NCBI RefSeq assembly: GCF_003261575.2
Contig: NZ_CP036176.1
Span: 1 to 64,000 of the forward strand
DNA: 64,000 nucleotides
Source: Klebsiella huaxiensis
GTDB taxonomy: Bacteria > Pseudomonadota > Gammaproteobacteria > Enterobacterales > Enterobacteriaceae
Direction: 5' to 3'
The stretch's first letter is position 1. Each line of letters starts with the position of its first letter. Both the position numbers and the translations under genes were made by a program. This document shows, piece after piece, positions 17,839-27,890 of the stretch. The notes beneath the pieces were generated by a model. That model ran no database searches, was not told the origin of the DNA, and was given only the letters and a program-made list of their open reading frames with translations.

Positions 17839-20800
17839 ATGATTGAATGGATTATCCGGCGCTCTGTCGCCAACCGTTTCCTGGTCATGATGGGGGCCCT
17901 GTTTCTCAGCATCTGGGGCACATGGACGATTATTAACACGCCTGTCGATGCCTTGCCTGACCTGTCAGATGTGCAGGTCATTATCAAAACCAGCTATCCC
18001 GGCCAGGCCCCGCAGATTGTAGAAAACCAGGTCACCTATCCACTTACCACCACCATGCTGTCCGTGCCTGGCGCAAAAACCGTGCGTGGTTTTTCACAGT
18101 TCGGTGATTCGTATGTGTATGTCATTTTTGAAGACGGCACCGATCTGTACTGGGCCCGTTCCCGCGTGCTGGAGTACCTGAACCAGGTACAGGGAAAACT
18201 GCCCGCCGGTGTGAGTTCTGAAATCGGTCCGGACGCCACGGGGGTGGGCTGGATATTTGAATATGCCCTTGTCGATCGTAGCGGAAAACACGACCTTTCA
18301 GAACTGCGTTCTCTGCAGGACTGGTTCCTGAAATTTGAGCTGAAAACCATCCCGAACGTGGCTGAGGTCGCTTCGGTTGGCGGCGTGGTGAAACAGTACC
18401 AGATTCAGGTCAATCCGGTAAAACTGTCTCAGTATGGTATCAGCCTGCCCGAAGTGAAACAGGCCCTTGAATCGTCTAACCAGGAGGCCGGTGGCTCATC
18501 CGTTGAAATGGCCGAAGCTGAGTATATGGTCCGTGCCAGCGGTTATCTTCAGAGCATTGATGATTTTAATAACATCGTCCTGAAAACAGGCGAGAACGGC
18601 GTGCCGGTTTATCTGCGGGATGTTGCCCGCGTGCAGACCGGGCCTGAAATGCGGCGTGGTATTGCCGAGCTGAACGGCCAGGGCGAAGTCGCTGGCGGCG
18701 TGGTGATCCTGCGGTCGGGTAAAAATGCACGCGACGTTATCACGGCAGTGAGGGATAAACTTGAGACGCTGAAGGCCAGCCTGCCGGAAGGCGTTGAAAT
18801 CGTGACCACCTACGATCGCAGCCAGCTCATCGACCGGGCGATTGATAACCTCAGTTCCAAACTTCTGGAAGAGTTTATCGTGGTGGCCATCGTCTGTGCC
18901 CTGTTCCTGTGGCACGTACGTTCTGCCCTGGTGGCGATTATCTCTCTGCCGCTTGGTCTGTGTATCGCCTTTATCGTCATGCACTTCCAGGGACTGAACG
19001 CCAATATCATGTCGCTGGGAGGGATAGCGATTGCCGTCGGTGCGATGGTGGATGCCGCCATTGTGATGATTGAGAATGCGCATAAGCGGCTTGAGGAGTG
19101 GGATCATCAGCATCCGGGTGAGCAGATTGACAACGCCACCCGCTGGAAGGTGATTACCGATGCCTCCGTTGAAGTGGGACCCGCACTGTTTATCAGCCTG
19201 CTGATCATCACCCTGTCCTTTATTCCTATCTTTACCCTGGAAGGTCAGGAAGGACGTCTGTTTGGCCCGCTGGCATTCACGAAAACGTACTCCATGGCGG
19301 GCGCGGCCGCGCTGGCCATCATCGTCATTCCGATTCTGATGGGATTCTGGATCCGGGGGAAAATTCCTGCAGAGACCAGTAACCCCCTGAACCGGGTACT
19401 GATCAAAGCGTATCATCCATTGCTGTTGCGGGTTCTCCACTGGCCAAAAACAACCCTGCTGGTTGCGGCCTTGTCCATTTTCACCGTTATCTGGCCGCTG
19501 AGCCAGGTGGGCGGTGAGTTTCTGCCGAAGATTAACGAGGGCGACCTGTTGTATATGCCGTCGACCCTGCCGGGTGTCTCTCCGGCTGAAGCTGCAGCGC
19601 TCCTGCAGACGACGGACAAGTTAATCAAAAGCGTTCCTGAAGTGGCCTCTGTATTTGGCAAGACCGGTAAAGCAGAGACCGCCACGGATTCCGCACCGCT
19701 CGAAATGGTTGAAACCACGATCCAGCTCAAACCTGAGGATCAGTGGCGTCCAGGCATGACGATTGACAAGATTATTGAAGAACTCGACAGGACCGTCCGT
19801 TTACCGGGGCTGGCAAACCTCTGGGTGCCGCCAATCCGTAACCGTATTGATATGCTCTCAACCGGGATCAAAAGCCCGATAGGTATCAAGGTGTCCGGAA
19901 CGGTTCTGTCCGATATCGATGCAACGGCGCAGAGTATCGAAGCGGTCGCCAAAACCGTACCCGGCGTAGTGTCTGCTCTCGCAGAGCGACTGGAAGGCGG
20001 GCGCTACATTGATGTGGATATCAACCGGGAAAAAGCCTCCCGCTACGGAATGACGGTGGGCGATGTGCAGCTGTTCATCTCATCAGCCATCGGCGGCGCG
20101 ACGGTAGGGGAAACGGTTGAAGGCGTGGCCCGGTACCCGATTAATATCCGCTATCCGCAGGATTACCGGAACAGCCCGCAGGCCCTGAAACAGATGCCGA
20201 TCCTGACCCCGATGAAGCAGCAGATCACGCTGGGCGATGTTGCGGATATTAAGGTCGTTTCCGGGCCGACTATGCTGAAAACGGAAAATGCCCGTCCAGC
20301 CAGCTGGATTTACATTGACGCGCGCGGCAGGGATATGGTGTCGGTGGTTAATGACATTAAAACGGCGATCAGTCAGAAAGTGAAACTGAGACCGGGTACC
20401 AGCGTGTCATTCTCCGGACAGTTTGAACTGCTTGAGCATGCCAACAAGAAACTGAAGCTGATGGTGCCGATGACGGTGATGATCATCTTCATCCTGTTGT
20501 ATCTGGCATTCCGCCGGGTTGATGAAGCCCTGCTGATCCTGATGAGCCTGCCGTTCGCCCTGGTTGGCGGGATATGGTTCCTGTACTGGCAGGGCTTCCA
20601 TATGTCTGTCGCAACCGGAACGGGGTTTATCGCTCTGGCCGGGGTGGCAGCAGAGTTTGGCGTGGTCATGCTGATGTATCTGCGTCATGCCATTGAAGTG
20701 CACCCGGAATTGTCCCGTAAAGAGACGTTCACACCGGAAGGTCTTGATGAAGCCCTCTATCATGGTGCCGTGCTGCGTGTCCGGCCGAAAGCCATGACCG

Positions 20801-20985
20801 TGGCGGTGATCATTGCGGGTCTGCTGCCAATACTCTGGGGAACCGGTGCAGGTTCAGAAGTCATGAGCCGTATCGCGGCACCCATGATTGGTGGGATGAT
20901 CACGGCTCCGCTGCTGTCCCTGTTCATAATTCCTGCCGCCTACAAATTAATCTGGCTGCGCAGACATAAAAAAAGCGTGTCATAA
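17839..20985 (+). CDS. silA: SilA RND silver/copper transporter
   Basis: A 1048-residue heavy-metal-efflux RND pump, the size of CusA. It has twelve predicted membrane helices in two halves with large periplasmic loops. The proton-relay helix reads GGIAIAVGAMVDAAIVMIEN, containing the conserved Asp. Met residues of the periplasmic cleft and channel are plentiful. It uses the proton gradient to drive Ag+ or Cu+ from periplasm and cytoplasm through SilB and SilC. It closes silCFBA; the DUF411 gene follows after 86 bp. Confidence 0.96.
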   Translation: MIEWIIRRSVANRFLVMMGALFLSIWGTWTIINTPVDALPDLSDVQVIIKTSYPGQAPQIVENQVTYPLTTTMLSVPGAKTVRGFSQFGDSYVYVIFEDGTDLYWARSRVLEYLNQVQGKLPAGVSSEIGPDATGVGWIFEYALVDRSGKHDLSELRSLQDWFLKFELKTIPNVAEVASVGGVVKQYQIQVNPVKLSQYGISLPEVKQALESSNQEAGGSSVEMAEAEYMVRASGYLQSIDDFNNIVLKTGENGVPVYLRDVARVQTGPEMRRGIAELNGQGEVAGGVVILRSGKNARDVITAVRDKLETLKASLPEGVEIVTTYDRSQLIDRAIDNLSSKLLEEFIVVAIVCALFLWHVRSALVAIISLPLGLCIAFIVMHFQGLNANIMSLGGIAIAVGAMVDAAIVMIENAHKRLEEWDHQHPGEQIDNATRWKVITDASVEVGPALFISLLIITLSFIPIFTLEGQEGRLFGPLAFTKTYSMAGAAALAIIVIPILMGFWIRGKIPAETSNPLNRVLIKAYHPLLLRVLHWPKTTLLVAALSIFTVIWPLSQVGGEFLPKINEGDLLYMPSTLPGVSPAEAAALLQTTDKLIKSVPEVASVFGKTGKAETATDSAPLEMVETTIQLKPEDQWRPGMTIDKIIEELDRTVRLPGLANLWVPPIRNRIDMLSTGIKSPIGIKVSGTVLSDIDATAQSIEAVAKTVPGVVSALAERLEGGRYIDVDINREKASRYGMTVGDVQLFISSAIGGATVGETVEGVARYPINIRYPQDYRNSPQALKQMPILTPMKQQITLGDVADIKVVSGPTMLKTENARPASWIYIDARGRDMVSVVNDIKTAISQKVKLRPGTSVSFSGQFELLEHANKKLKLMVPMTVMIIFILLYLAFRRVDEALLILMSLPFALVGGIWFLYWQGFHMSVATGTGFIALAGVAAEFGVVMLMYLRHAIEVHPELSRKETFTPEGLDEALYHGAVLRVRPKAMTVAVIIAGLLPILWGTGAGSEVMSRIAAPMIGGMITAPLLSLFIIPAAYKLIWLRRHKKSVS

Positions 20986-21071
20986 CCCTGTAAGGGCATC
21001 CTCTGTGGGTGCCCTTCTGTACTGATTCATCCTGACGTCAGGGGTTATATCGATAATATACAGAGGTGAGT

Positions 21072-21512
21072 ATGAAAAAAGTGGTCCTGGTGGCCCTGGC
21101 TCTCGGCCTTTCACTGCCCGCAATGGCGAGTGAAAAAGTGATTGATATGTACAAATCTGAAAACTGTGGCTGTTGTTCCCTGTGGGGCAAGGCGATGGAA
21201 AAAGACGGGTTTGAAGTACGAACTCACGTCATGAATGATCAGGCGCTGTCAGCCCTGAAAGAAAAGCATGCTATTCCTGCAGGACTACGAAGTTGTCATA
21301 CCGCGGTTGCCGGTAATTTGATCATTGAAGGCCATGTGCCTGCGACAACGATACATAAGGCAATGCAGTCTGGTTCGGGTATATACGGTCTCGCCACCCC
21401 CGGTATGCCAGCAGGAAGCCCGGGAATGGAGATGGGAGCCCGAAAAGAGGCTTACGATGTTATCGCATTCTCACCGGATGGAAGTAAAAAAGTCTTCCAG
21501 CGAATCGAATAG
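21072..21512 (+). CDS. DUF411/CopG-like periplasmic metal protein (sil orf105)
   Basis: A 146-residue secreted protein with a signal peptide ending at AMA. The mature start carries the ENCGCC cysteine cluster that defines DUF411/CopG proteins, and a further SCHTA motif. In sil islands this gene, called orf105 or silG, always lies between silA and silP. A role in copper/silver redox handling is inferred. The ATG at 21072 is chosen because CAGAGG is 5 bases before it; the GTG at 21066 overlaps that site. Confidence 0.88.
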   Translation: MKKVVLVALALGLSLPAMASEKVIDMYKSENCGCCSLWGKAMEKDGFEVRTHVMNDQALSALKEKHAIPAGLRSCHTAVAGNLIIEGHVPATTIHKAMQSGSGIYGLATPGMPAGSPGMEMGARKEAYDVIAFSPDGSKKVFQRIE

Positions 21513-21638
21513 TCAGCGGAACGGCTGATAACGGGACGCCGGTAGCAGGCACTCCTGTGCCGGCGATATTCGTGGTAATCGCATCCATGACATACCCTGA
21601 AGACAGAAGATGCTTCGGTATGCATAAGGAGAGTTACT

Positions 21639-24086
21639 GTGAAAAATGACAATGCAGTGCAACACAACAACCAGACTGCTTCTGAGCAGACATTATCCCC
21701 GGACGAGGGCCACGTATTGCATAAGGTGAGAGATCCCGTGTGCGGGATGGCCATCCTGCCCGACAGGGCGCACAGCAGCATTCGATACCAGGACCATCAA
21801 CTTTATTTCTGCTCCGCCAGCTGTGAGAGTAAATTTAAAGCCCATCCCGATCGTTATCTTACCGAAGATGCCAGTGAACATTCCCATCACCATCACCACG
21901 ATCATCACGAAGTCAGCCCTGATCAGATAAAACAGCCTCACCACCAGGCGGAAAAAGAGAATTCTGAAGGTGTGTGGACATGTCCGATGCACCCGGAGAT
22001 ACGCCGCAGTGGTCCCGGAAGCTGTCCTGTCTGTGGAATGGCACTGGAGCCGCTCGTAGCTACGGCATCCACGGGGCCGAGTGATGAACTTCACGACATG
22101 ACAAGACGCTTCTGGCTGGGGTTGTTGCTGGCGTTTCCGGTTCTGGTACTCGAAATGGGATCTCATCTGTTTCCCGACTTGAGGAATACAGTACCGCCAC
22201 AGTACAACACATGGCTGCAGCTGCTTCTGGCCTCCCCTGTCGTGTTGTGGTGTGGCTGGCCATTCTTCGCCCGGGCCGTAATGTCGTTACGTAACCGCTC
22301 CCTGAATATGTTTACCCTTGTTGCAATGGGGACCGGCGTAGCCTGGGTTTACAGCGTCATTGCAACCGTCTTCCCCTCCTGGTTTCCTGCATCGTTCAGA
22401 AACATGGATGGCCTGGTGGCCGTTTATTTTGAAGCCGCAGCAGTTATTACGGTGCTTGTTCTGCTGGGACAGGTCCTTGAATTGCGGGCAAGGGAACAAA
22501 CCTCAGGTGCCATTACTGCGCTTCTTAACCTTGCCCCCAAAACCGCCAGGCGGCTGGATCAAGACGGTCATGAAACGGATATTAATGCGGAAGATGTCCT
22601 GCCTGGCGATAAGCTCCGCATCAGACCTGGAGAGAGTATTCCGGTCGACGGTATCGTGGTCGAAGGCAAAACAACCGTTGATGAATCGATGGTGACCGGG
22701 GAATCTATGCCTGTTACCAAAACGGAGGGTGACCCTGTCATCGGGGGGACCATTAATCAGACAGGTAGTCTTATCATCCGTGCAGAGAAAGTCGGTGATG
22801 AAACGATGCTCTCACGAATTGTTCAGATGGTCGCTGATGCACAGCGTTCGCGGGCCCCCATCCAGAGAATGGCTGACAGCGTTTCAGGCTGGTTTGTTCC
22901 TCTGGTGATACTTATCGCGGTTGTTGCTTTCATGATCTGGTCTGTCTGGGGGCCCGAGCCCAGGATGGCGCACGGTCTCATTGCGGCTGTGTCGGTCCTG
23001 ATTATTGCCTGTCCCTGCGCGCTGGGGCTGGCCACGCCGATGTCGATAATGGTGGGGGTGGGCAAAGGAGCCCAGGCCGGGGTGTTAATCAAGAATGCCG
23101 AAGCCCTTGAGCGTCTTGAAAAAGTGGACACGCTGGTTGTCGACAAAACAGGCACGCTCACGGAAGGTTCGCCGACGGTGACAGGGATTATCAGTCTCAA
23201 TCCGGGTGGGGAAACATCTCTTTTGCGTGTAACGGCCGCAGTGGAAAAAGGCTCGCAGCATCCGCTGGGTATGGCAGTAGTTAAAGCAGCACAGGAAAAG
23301 GGGATCGCAATACCCGCAGTCACTCATTTCAATGCGCCGTCGGGTAAAGGTGTCTCAGGCGATGTCGAAGGTCAACGGGTTGTTATTGGTAATGAACTGG
23401 CTATGCAGGAAAGCAGTATCGTTATTGATAATCAAAAGGCCGTTGCGGATACGTTGCGGATGGAAGGCGCTACCGTTATCTATGTGGCCACAGACGGGCA
23501 CCTTGCAGGCCTGATAGCTATCTCGGATCCCGTGAAAGCAACCACGCCGGATGCGCTTAAAGCTTTGCGTCAGGCGGGGATCCGCATCGTTATGCTCACC
23601 GGGGATAACCAGCTTACCGCTGAAGCAGTCGCACGGAAACTGGGAATAGATGAGGTTGAAGCCGGGATTCTGCCGGATGGCAAAAAAGCAGTGATAACCC
23701 GACTGAAAGCGTCTGGCCATGTGGTTGCGATGGCCGGAGACGGTGTGAATGATGCCCCGGCGCTGGCAGCGGCTGACGTGGGTATAGCCATGGGAACGGG
23801 TACAGATGTGGCAATTGAAAGTGCCGGAGTCACCCTTCTCAAAGGCGACTTGATGATACTGAACAGGGCCCGTCATCTGTCAGAAATCACCATGAAAAAT
23901 ATCCGACAGAATCTGTTTTTTGCATTTATCTACAACGCACTTGGCGTGCCTGTGGCTGCAGGTCTGCTTTATCCTGTGTATGGAATACTGCTGTCGCCAG
24001 TTATTGCGGCGGCGGCCATGGCTCTTTCCTCCGTCAGCGTCATTGTGAATGCGTTGCGTCTGAAAAGTGTCAGGCTCGGGAAATAA
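21639..24086 (+). CDS. silP: SilP Cu+/Ag+ P1B-type ATPase
   Basis: An 815-residue inner-membrane ATPase that exports monovalent Ag+ or Cu+ from the cytoplasm. Instead of CxxC domains the N-terminus has a YHS-like segment (RDPVCGMAI...FCSASCESKF), a His-rich linker (HSHHHHHDHHE) and a heavy-metal-binding motif (CPMHPEI...CPVCGMALEP). The membrane CPC motif is Cys458-Pro459-Cys460, the phosphorylated Asp502 sits in DKTGT, and GDGVNDAPAL is present. The start is GTG, with AAGGAG 7 bases upstream. The DUF2933 gene follows after 40 bp. Confidence 0.95.
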   Translation: MKNDNAVQHNNQTASEQTLSPDEGHVLHKVRDPVCGMAILPDRAHSSIRYQDHQLYFCSASCESKFKAHPDRYLTEDASEHSHHHHHDHHEVSPDQIKQPHHQAEKENSEGVWTCPMHPEIRRSGPGSCPVCGMALEPLVATASTGPSDELHDMTRRFWLGLLLAFPVLVLEMGSHLFPDLRNTVPPQYNTWLQLLLASPVVLWCGWPFFARAVMSLRNRSLNMFTLVAMGTGVAWVYSVIATVFPSWFPASFRNMDGLVAVYFEAAAVITVLVLLGQVLELRAREQTSGAITALLNLAPKTARRLDQDGHETDINAEDVLPGDKLRIRPGESIPVDGIVVEGKTTVDESMVTGESMPVTKTEGDPVIGGTINQTGSLIIRAEKVGDETMLSRIVQMVADAQRSRAPIQRMADSVSGWFVPLVILIAVVAFMIWSVWGPEPRMAHGLIAAVSVLIIACPCALGLATPMSIMVGVGKGAQAGVLIKNAEALERLEKVDTLVVDKTGTLTEGSPTVTGIISLNPGGETSLLRVTAAVEKGSQHPLGMAVVKAAQEKGIAIPAVTHFNAPSGKGVSGDVEGQRVVIGNELAMQESSIVIDNQKAVADTLRMEGATVIYVATDGHLAGLIAISDPVKATTPDALKALRQAGIRIVMLTGDNQLTAEAVARKLGIDEVEAGILPDGKKAVITRLKASGHVVAMAGDGVNDAPALAAADVGIAMGTGTDVAIESAGVTLLKGDLMILNRARHLSEITMKNIRQNLFFAFIYNALGVPVAAGLLYPVYGILLSPVIAAAAMALSSVSVIVNALRLKSVRLGK

Positions 24087-24126
24087 CCCTGAATGAAGGG
24101 TCTGTTACTAACAGAAGGAGTCCGGT

Positions 24127-24324
24127 ATGAAAAGTACCACCTATGCGCTTATTGCTGTCGCCGCGATTGCGGCATTTGCTCTCCTGCGCGAACACTGGTC
24201 ACATGTGGCAGGCTACTGGCCATATCTGTTACTGCTGCTTTGTCCGCTCATGCATCTTTTCCACGGTCACGGGGGGCATGGAGATCATCAACATCACGGA
24301 AGTGAAAACGATAAAAAAAATTAA
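24127..24324 (+). CDS. Small DUF2933 membrane protein of the sil/pco island
   Basis: A 65-residue protein with one or two hydrophobic helices (ALIAVAAIAAFALL and YWPYLLLLLCPLMHLF) and a His/Gly-rich tail (HGHGGHGDHQHHGSEND) that would bind metal. It fits DUF2933, a constant companion of silP. AGAAGGAG precedes the ATG. Metal binding is inferred from the tail; its partner is unknown. Confidence 0.82.
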   Translation: MKSTTYALIAVAAIAAFALLREHWSHVAGYWPYLLLLLCPLMHLFHGHGGHGDHQHHGSENDKKN

Positions 24325-24332
24325 TCCGGCAG

Positions 24333-24355
24333 ACGGGACCGCGTCGCGGTCCCGT
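24333..24355. terminator. Bidirectional hairpin between convergent genes
   Basis: ACGGGACCGC/GCGGTCCCGT with a 3-base GTC loop sits between the stops of the DUF2933 gene and the M23 gene. Leftward, an 8-T run follows about 20 bp away. Confidence 0.55.
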
Positions 24356-24357
24356 TA

Positions 24358-25095
24358 TCAGTCCAGGTATCGTTCGTAGTCTCTGGCATGCGCAAAGGCA
24401 TGCTGTTCGAGTTTGTTATCAGCGGGTGCCGCCGTCCGGAACGCCAGTGAGTTAACAGGATTGTTATTGATGACCAGCTCGTAATGCAGATGAGGACCGG
24501 ATGAACGTCCGCTGTTACCGGATAACGCAATAGCGTCTCTCCGGGTAACCCTGGCCCCTTTAGTAACGAGTATTTTATTGAGGTGGAGATAGCGAGTTTT
24601 AACACCGGCTTTTCCCGTTACTTCAACAAAATATCCCATGGTACTGTTGTATTCGGCCCGGGTGATTTTTCCGTCGATGACGCTGACTATTTTCGTGTTC
24701 ATGGGCATGGAATAATCAATGCCATTATGGGGACTCACTTTTCCCGATACCGGGTTAAGTCTTGCAGGATTGAAAGGCGAACTGAGTCTTGCTGTGGCCG
24801 GTAACGGATAATCGAGACTGCCTTTCCCGGAAGTATCGGAAAGGTTATAGAACTTTTTATCTGATATACGATACGCCGTGTAATTAAATGAACCGGACGT
24901 AAATTTATAGGCCACGACACGTGATTTTCCCGCTTTCTTTTGCAGTACGAGTTTTAATGATTCATTTTTTTTCAAATGCCGCAGATTAAACCGGGAAGGC
25001 AAGGAGCGCTGAAGAGTAGCGATCTCGTTCGATTCCAGCCCCGAACGGGTGGCTGAAAGGTAGGCATTTTCTTTTACGACATCGGTAGAATACAT
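24358..25095 (-). CDS. pcoG: M23 peptidase-domain protein of the pco island
   Basis: A 245-residue LytM/M23 zinc endopeptidase-like protein. The Zn ligands are visible as HNGIDY (His and Asp) and GPHLHYE. An N-terminal OapA/LysM-like region precedes. No signal peptide or membrane anchor is present: a TAA stop lies directly before the ATG and the ribosome site is poor, so the gene looks shortened compared with MepM-like enzymes. It converges with the silP operon and is a standard member of joined sil-pco islands. A cell-wall role under copper stress is inferred. Confidence 0.75.
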   Translation of the reverse strand: MYSTDVVKENAYLSATRSGLESNEIATLQRSLPSRFNLRHLKKNESLKLVLQKKAGKSRVVAYKFTSGSFNYTAYRISDKKFYNLSDTSGKGSLDYPLPATARLSSPFNPARLNPVSGKVSPHNGIDYSMPMNTKIVSVIDGKITRAEYNSTMGYFVEVTGKAGVKTRYLHLNKILVTKGARVTRRDAIALSGNSGRSSGPHLHYELVINNNPVNSLAFRTAAPADNKLEQHAFAHARDYERYLD

Positions 25096-25383
25096 TTACT
25101 GGAATTCGCCGTTAGCATGAACACTGCGGCGTATGCTAGGGGTTTTCAGGAGGCGTGTCATCTGTCAGTTAATCGGGAGCACCGTTGATGGTCGTCATTT
25201 TTGTAACATATCTTGTTTCCCGTTTGCTCCTGAAGCTCTGGGAACTGTATGACCAGCCCGACGGTGATGATTAACGGGACTGAAACAGGTTACGGCAGAG
25301 CAATATGGGGCTCATGTCCTGCTACGTAACCCGTCAGTAAAGCCCTGCTGCGCACCTGACGCTAAGCACTAACCCGCCTGCAG

Positions 25384-25833
25384 TTACCTGGTCGAATACA
25401 GCCCGCGAAGCTTTCTTGCCTGCGTCTGATGTGCTTCCGCACCGGCATTATTGACCTGCTCATGCACGAGAGCGGCTTTTTCTCCGGCATTCAGTTCGTT
25501 AAAAGAAGAAGACGAGGTCTTTGAATTTGCATCACTGCCGGACAGCATTTTTTTATGTTCCTCAATCATTTTCTGATGCGCATAGGACGCGCTGTTGTTC
25601 ATAAATGAATGAGCAACAATGGCCCTTTCATGTTCATTCATTTCAGAGAATGAGGGCGTGTTGTTTTTATTAACCCTGTCCGGTAAGTTTTCATGCGTCG
25701 AGGAGTTCATATGACTGACGGCTGAGGCATTATTAACAAATCGATGTGCTTCATGGGCAATATCACTGGACTGAGCAAAAGCTGCCCCACAAAATAAAGC
25801 TGTAAACGCAGTGGTCGTGATTAATATATTCAT
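25384..25833 (-). CDS. pcoE1: PcoE1, SilE-like periplasmic metal binder
   Basis: A 149-residue SilE/PcoE paralogue with a 20-residue signal peptide ending at AFA. Repeats of HRFVNNASAVSHMN, HSFMNNSASYAHQKM and HEQVNNAGAEAHQ echo SilE. It would sequester Cu+ or Ag+ in the periplasm. It is divergent from pcoA across a region with PcoR-type boxes, so both may respond to the same regulator. A 290-bp gap after its stop holds no gene. Confidence 0.88.
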   Translation of the reverse strand: MNILITTTAFTALFCGAAFAQSSDIAHEAHRFVNNASAVSHMNSSTHENLPDRVNKNNTPSFSEMNEHERAIVAHSFMNNSASYAHQKMIEEHKKMLSGSDANSKTSSSSFNELNAGEKAALVHEQVNNAGAEAHQTQARKLRGLYSTR

Positions 25834-25907
25834 GTGTAATTACCTTCTGAGGTACATAAAAGATGTCCTTATGATCATATATAAAAATAATCAACCTGTG
25901 GGGAAGA

Positions 25908-25950
25908 TGACGTAAATGTAATACAGCTATGTACATTACACGATTGTAAT
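25908..25950 (+). promoter_or_regulatory. PcoR box(es) between pcoE1 and pcoA
   Basis: ATTACACGATTGTAAT at 25935-25950 is the TTACA-N4-TGTAA copper box. A weaker second dyad, TGACGTAAATGTAA, lies at 25908-25921. They sit about 120 bp before pcoA and 75-100 bp before pcoE1 on the other strand. Confidence 0.78.
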
Positions 25951-26067
25951 GAATTTGTTTCTTAAGGTGTGCTAGATTCATTTCATTGTAAGTGGATGAA
26001 CCAGTAATTTAATTTAAATCGGTTCTCGAATTCTGTCAGTAACCATACTTTAAATAAGGGAATGCGC

Positions 26068-27885
26068 ATGCTGTTGAAAACGTCTCGACGAACTTTCCTG
26101 AAGGGGTTAACCCTCTCTGGCGTAGCCGGAAGTCTTGGCGTATGGAGTTTCAATGCGCGTTCCAGTCTGAGCCTGCCAGTTGCCGCATCCCTGCAGGGTA
26201 CTCAGTTTGACCTGACCATTGGTGAAACGGCCGTCAATATCACGGGCAGTGAGCGTCAGGCCAAAACAATCAATGGAGGCCTGCCGGGGCCCGTTCTTCG
26301 CTGGAAAGAAGGTGACACCATTACCCTGAAGGTCAAAAACCGTCTTAATGAACAGACGTCCATTCACTGGCACGGCATTATTCTTCCGGCCAATATGGAT
26401 GGTGTTCCGGGGCTGAGTTTTATGGGCATAGAGCCTGATGATACCTACGTTTACACCTTTAAGGTTAAGCAGAACGGGACTTACTGGTACCACAGCCATT
26501 CCGGTCTGCAGGAACAGGAGGGGGTATACGGTGCCATTATCATCGATGCCAGGGAGCCAGAACCGTTTGCTTACGATCGTGAGCATGTGGTCATGTTGTC
26601 TGACTGGACCGATGAAAATCCTCACAGCCTGCTGAAAAAATTAAAAAAACAGTCGGATTACTACAATTTCAATAAACCAACCGTTGGCTCTTTTTTCCGC
26701 GACGTGAATACCAGGGGGCTGTCAGCCACCATTGCCGATCGGAAAATGTGGGCTGAAATGAAAATGAATCCGACTGACCTCGCGGATGTCAGTGGCTACA
26801 CCTACACCTATCTCATGAACGGGCAGGCCCCGCTGAAAAACTGGACCGGACTGTTCCGTCCCGGTGAAAAGATACGCTTACGGTTTATCAACGGCTCGGC
26901 AATGACCTATTTCGATATCCGTATCCCCGGGCTGAAAATGACGGTCGTGGCTGCAGATGGCCAGTATGTAAACCCGGTTACCGTTGACGAATTCAGGATT
27001 GCCGTTGCCGAAACCTATGATGTCATTGTGGAGCCTCAGGGTGAGGCCTATACCATCTTCGCACAATCCATGGACAGGACCGGTTACGCTCGAGGGACAC
27101 TGGCCACGAGAGAGGGGTTAAGTGCTGCCGTTCCCCCCCTCGATCCCCGTCCTCTGTTGACCATGGAAGATATGGGTATGGGGGGAATGGGACATGATAT
27201 GGCAGGAATGGACCACAGCCAGATGGGAGGCATGGATAACAGCGGAGAGATGATGTCTATGGACGGTGCTGACCTTCCGGATAGCGGGACATCCTCCGCG
27301 CCCATGGATCACAGCAGCATGGCCGGTATGGATCATTCCCGGATGGCCGGAATGCCGGGTATGCAAAGTCATCCTGCGTCAGAAACGGATAACCCACTGG
27401 TTGATATGCAGGCGATGAGCGTCTCTCCGAAATTAAATGATCCGGGTATTGGTCTTCGAAATAACGGAAGAAAGGTTCTCACGTACGCGGATTTGAAAAG
27501 CCGCTTTGAGGATCCTGACGGACGTGAACCTGGCCGTACCATAGAACTGCATTTAACCGGCCACATGGAAAAGTTTGCCTGGTCATTTAACGGAATCAAG
27601 TTTTCAGATACCGCACCGGTGCTGCTGAAATACGGTGAGCGGCTCAGGATCACGCTGATCAACGATACCATGATGACTCACCCCATTCACCTGCATGGTA
27701 TGTGGAGCGATCTGGAAGATGAAAACGGTAATTTCATGGTTCGTAAACACACAATAGATGTTCCCCCTGGTACAAAACGCAGTTACAGAGTGACAGCAGA
27801 TGCGCTTGGCCGCTGGGCGTATCACTGCCATTTGCTCTATCACATGGAAATGGGAATGTTTCGTGAAGTCCGGGTGGAGGAATGA
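26068..27885 (+). CDS. pcoA: PcoA periplasmic multicopper oxidase
   Basis: A 605-residue oxidase that oxidises Cu+ to less toxic Cu2+ in the periplasm. The twin-arginine signal SRRTFLKG directs folded export. Copper ligands appear as HWHG, YHSHSG, HPIHLHG and HCHLLYHMEMGM. A Met-rich insert near residues 370-450 (MGMGGMGHDMAGMDHSQMGG and repeats) binds extra copper. The ATG at 26068 has AAGGGA 8 bases upstream and gives the family length; an ATG at 26062 is too close to it. First gene of pcoABCD. Confidence 0.95.
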   Translation: MLLKTSRRTFLKGLTLSGVAGSLGVWSFNARSSLSLPVAASLQGTQFDLTIGETAVNITGSERQAKTINGGLPGPVLRWKEGDTITLKVKNRLNEQTSIHWHGIILPANMDGVPGLSFMGIEPDDTYVYTFKVKQNGTYWYHSHSGLQEQEGVYGAIIIDAREPEPFAYDREHVVMLSDWTDENPHSLLKKLKKQSDYYNFNKPTVGSFFRDVNTRGLSATIADRKMWAEMKMNPTDLADVSGYTYTYLMNGQAPLKNWTGLFRPGEKIRLRFINGSAMTYFDIRIPGLKMTVVAADGQYVNPVTVDEFRIAVAETYDVIVEPQGEAYTIFAQSMDRTGYARGTLATREGLSAAVPPLDPRPLLTMEDMGMGGMGHDMAGMDHSQMGGMDNSGEMMSMDGADLPDSGTSSAPMDHSSMAGMDHSRMAGMPGMQSHPASETDNPLVDMQAMSVSPKLNDPGIGLRNNGRKVLTYADLKSRFEDPDGREPGRTIELHLTGHMEKFAWSFNGIKFSDTAPVLLKYGERLRITLINDTMMTHPIHLHGMWSDLEDENGNFMVRKHTIDVPPGTKRSYRVTADALGRWAYHCHLLYHMEMGMFREVRVEE

Positions 27886-27890
27886 TGCGA

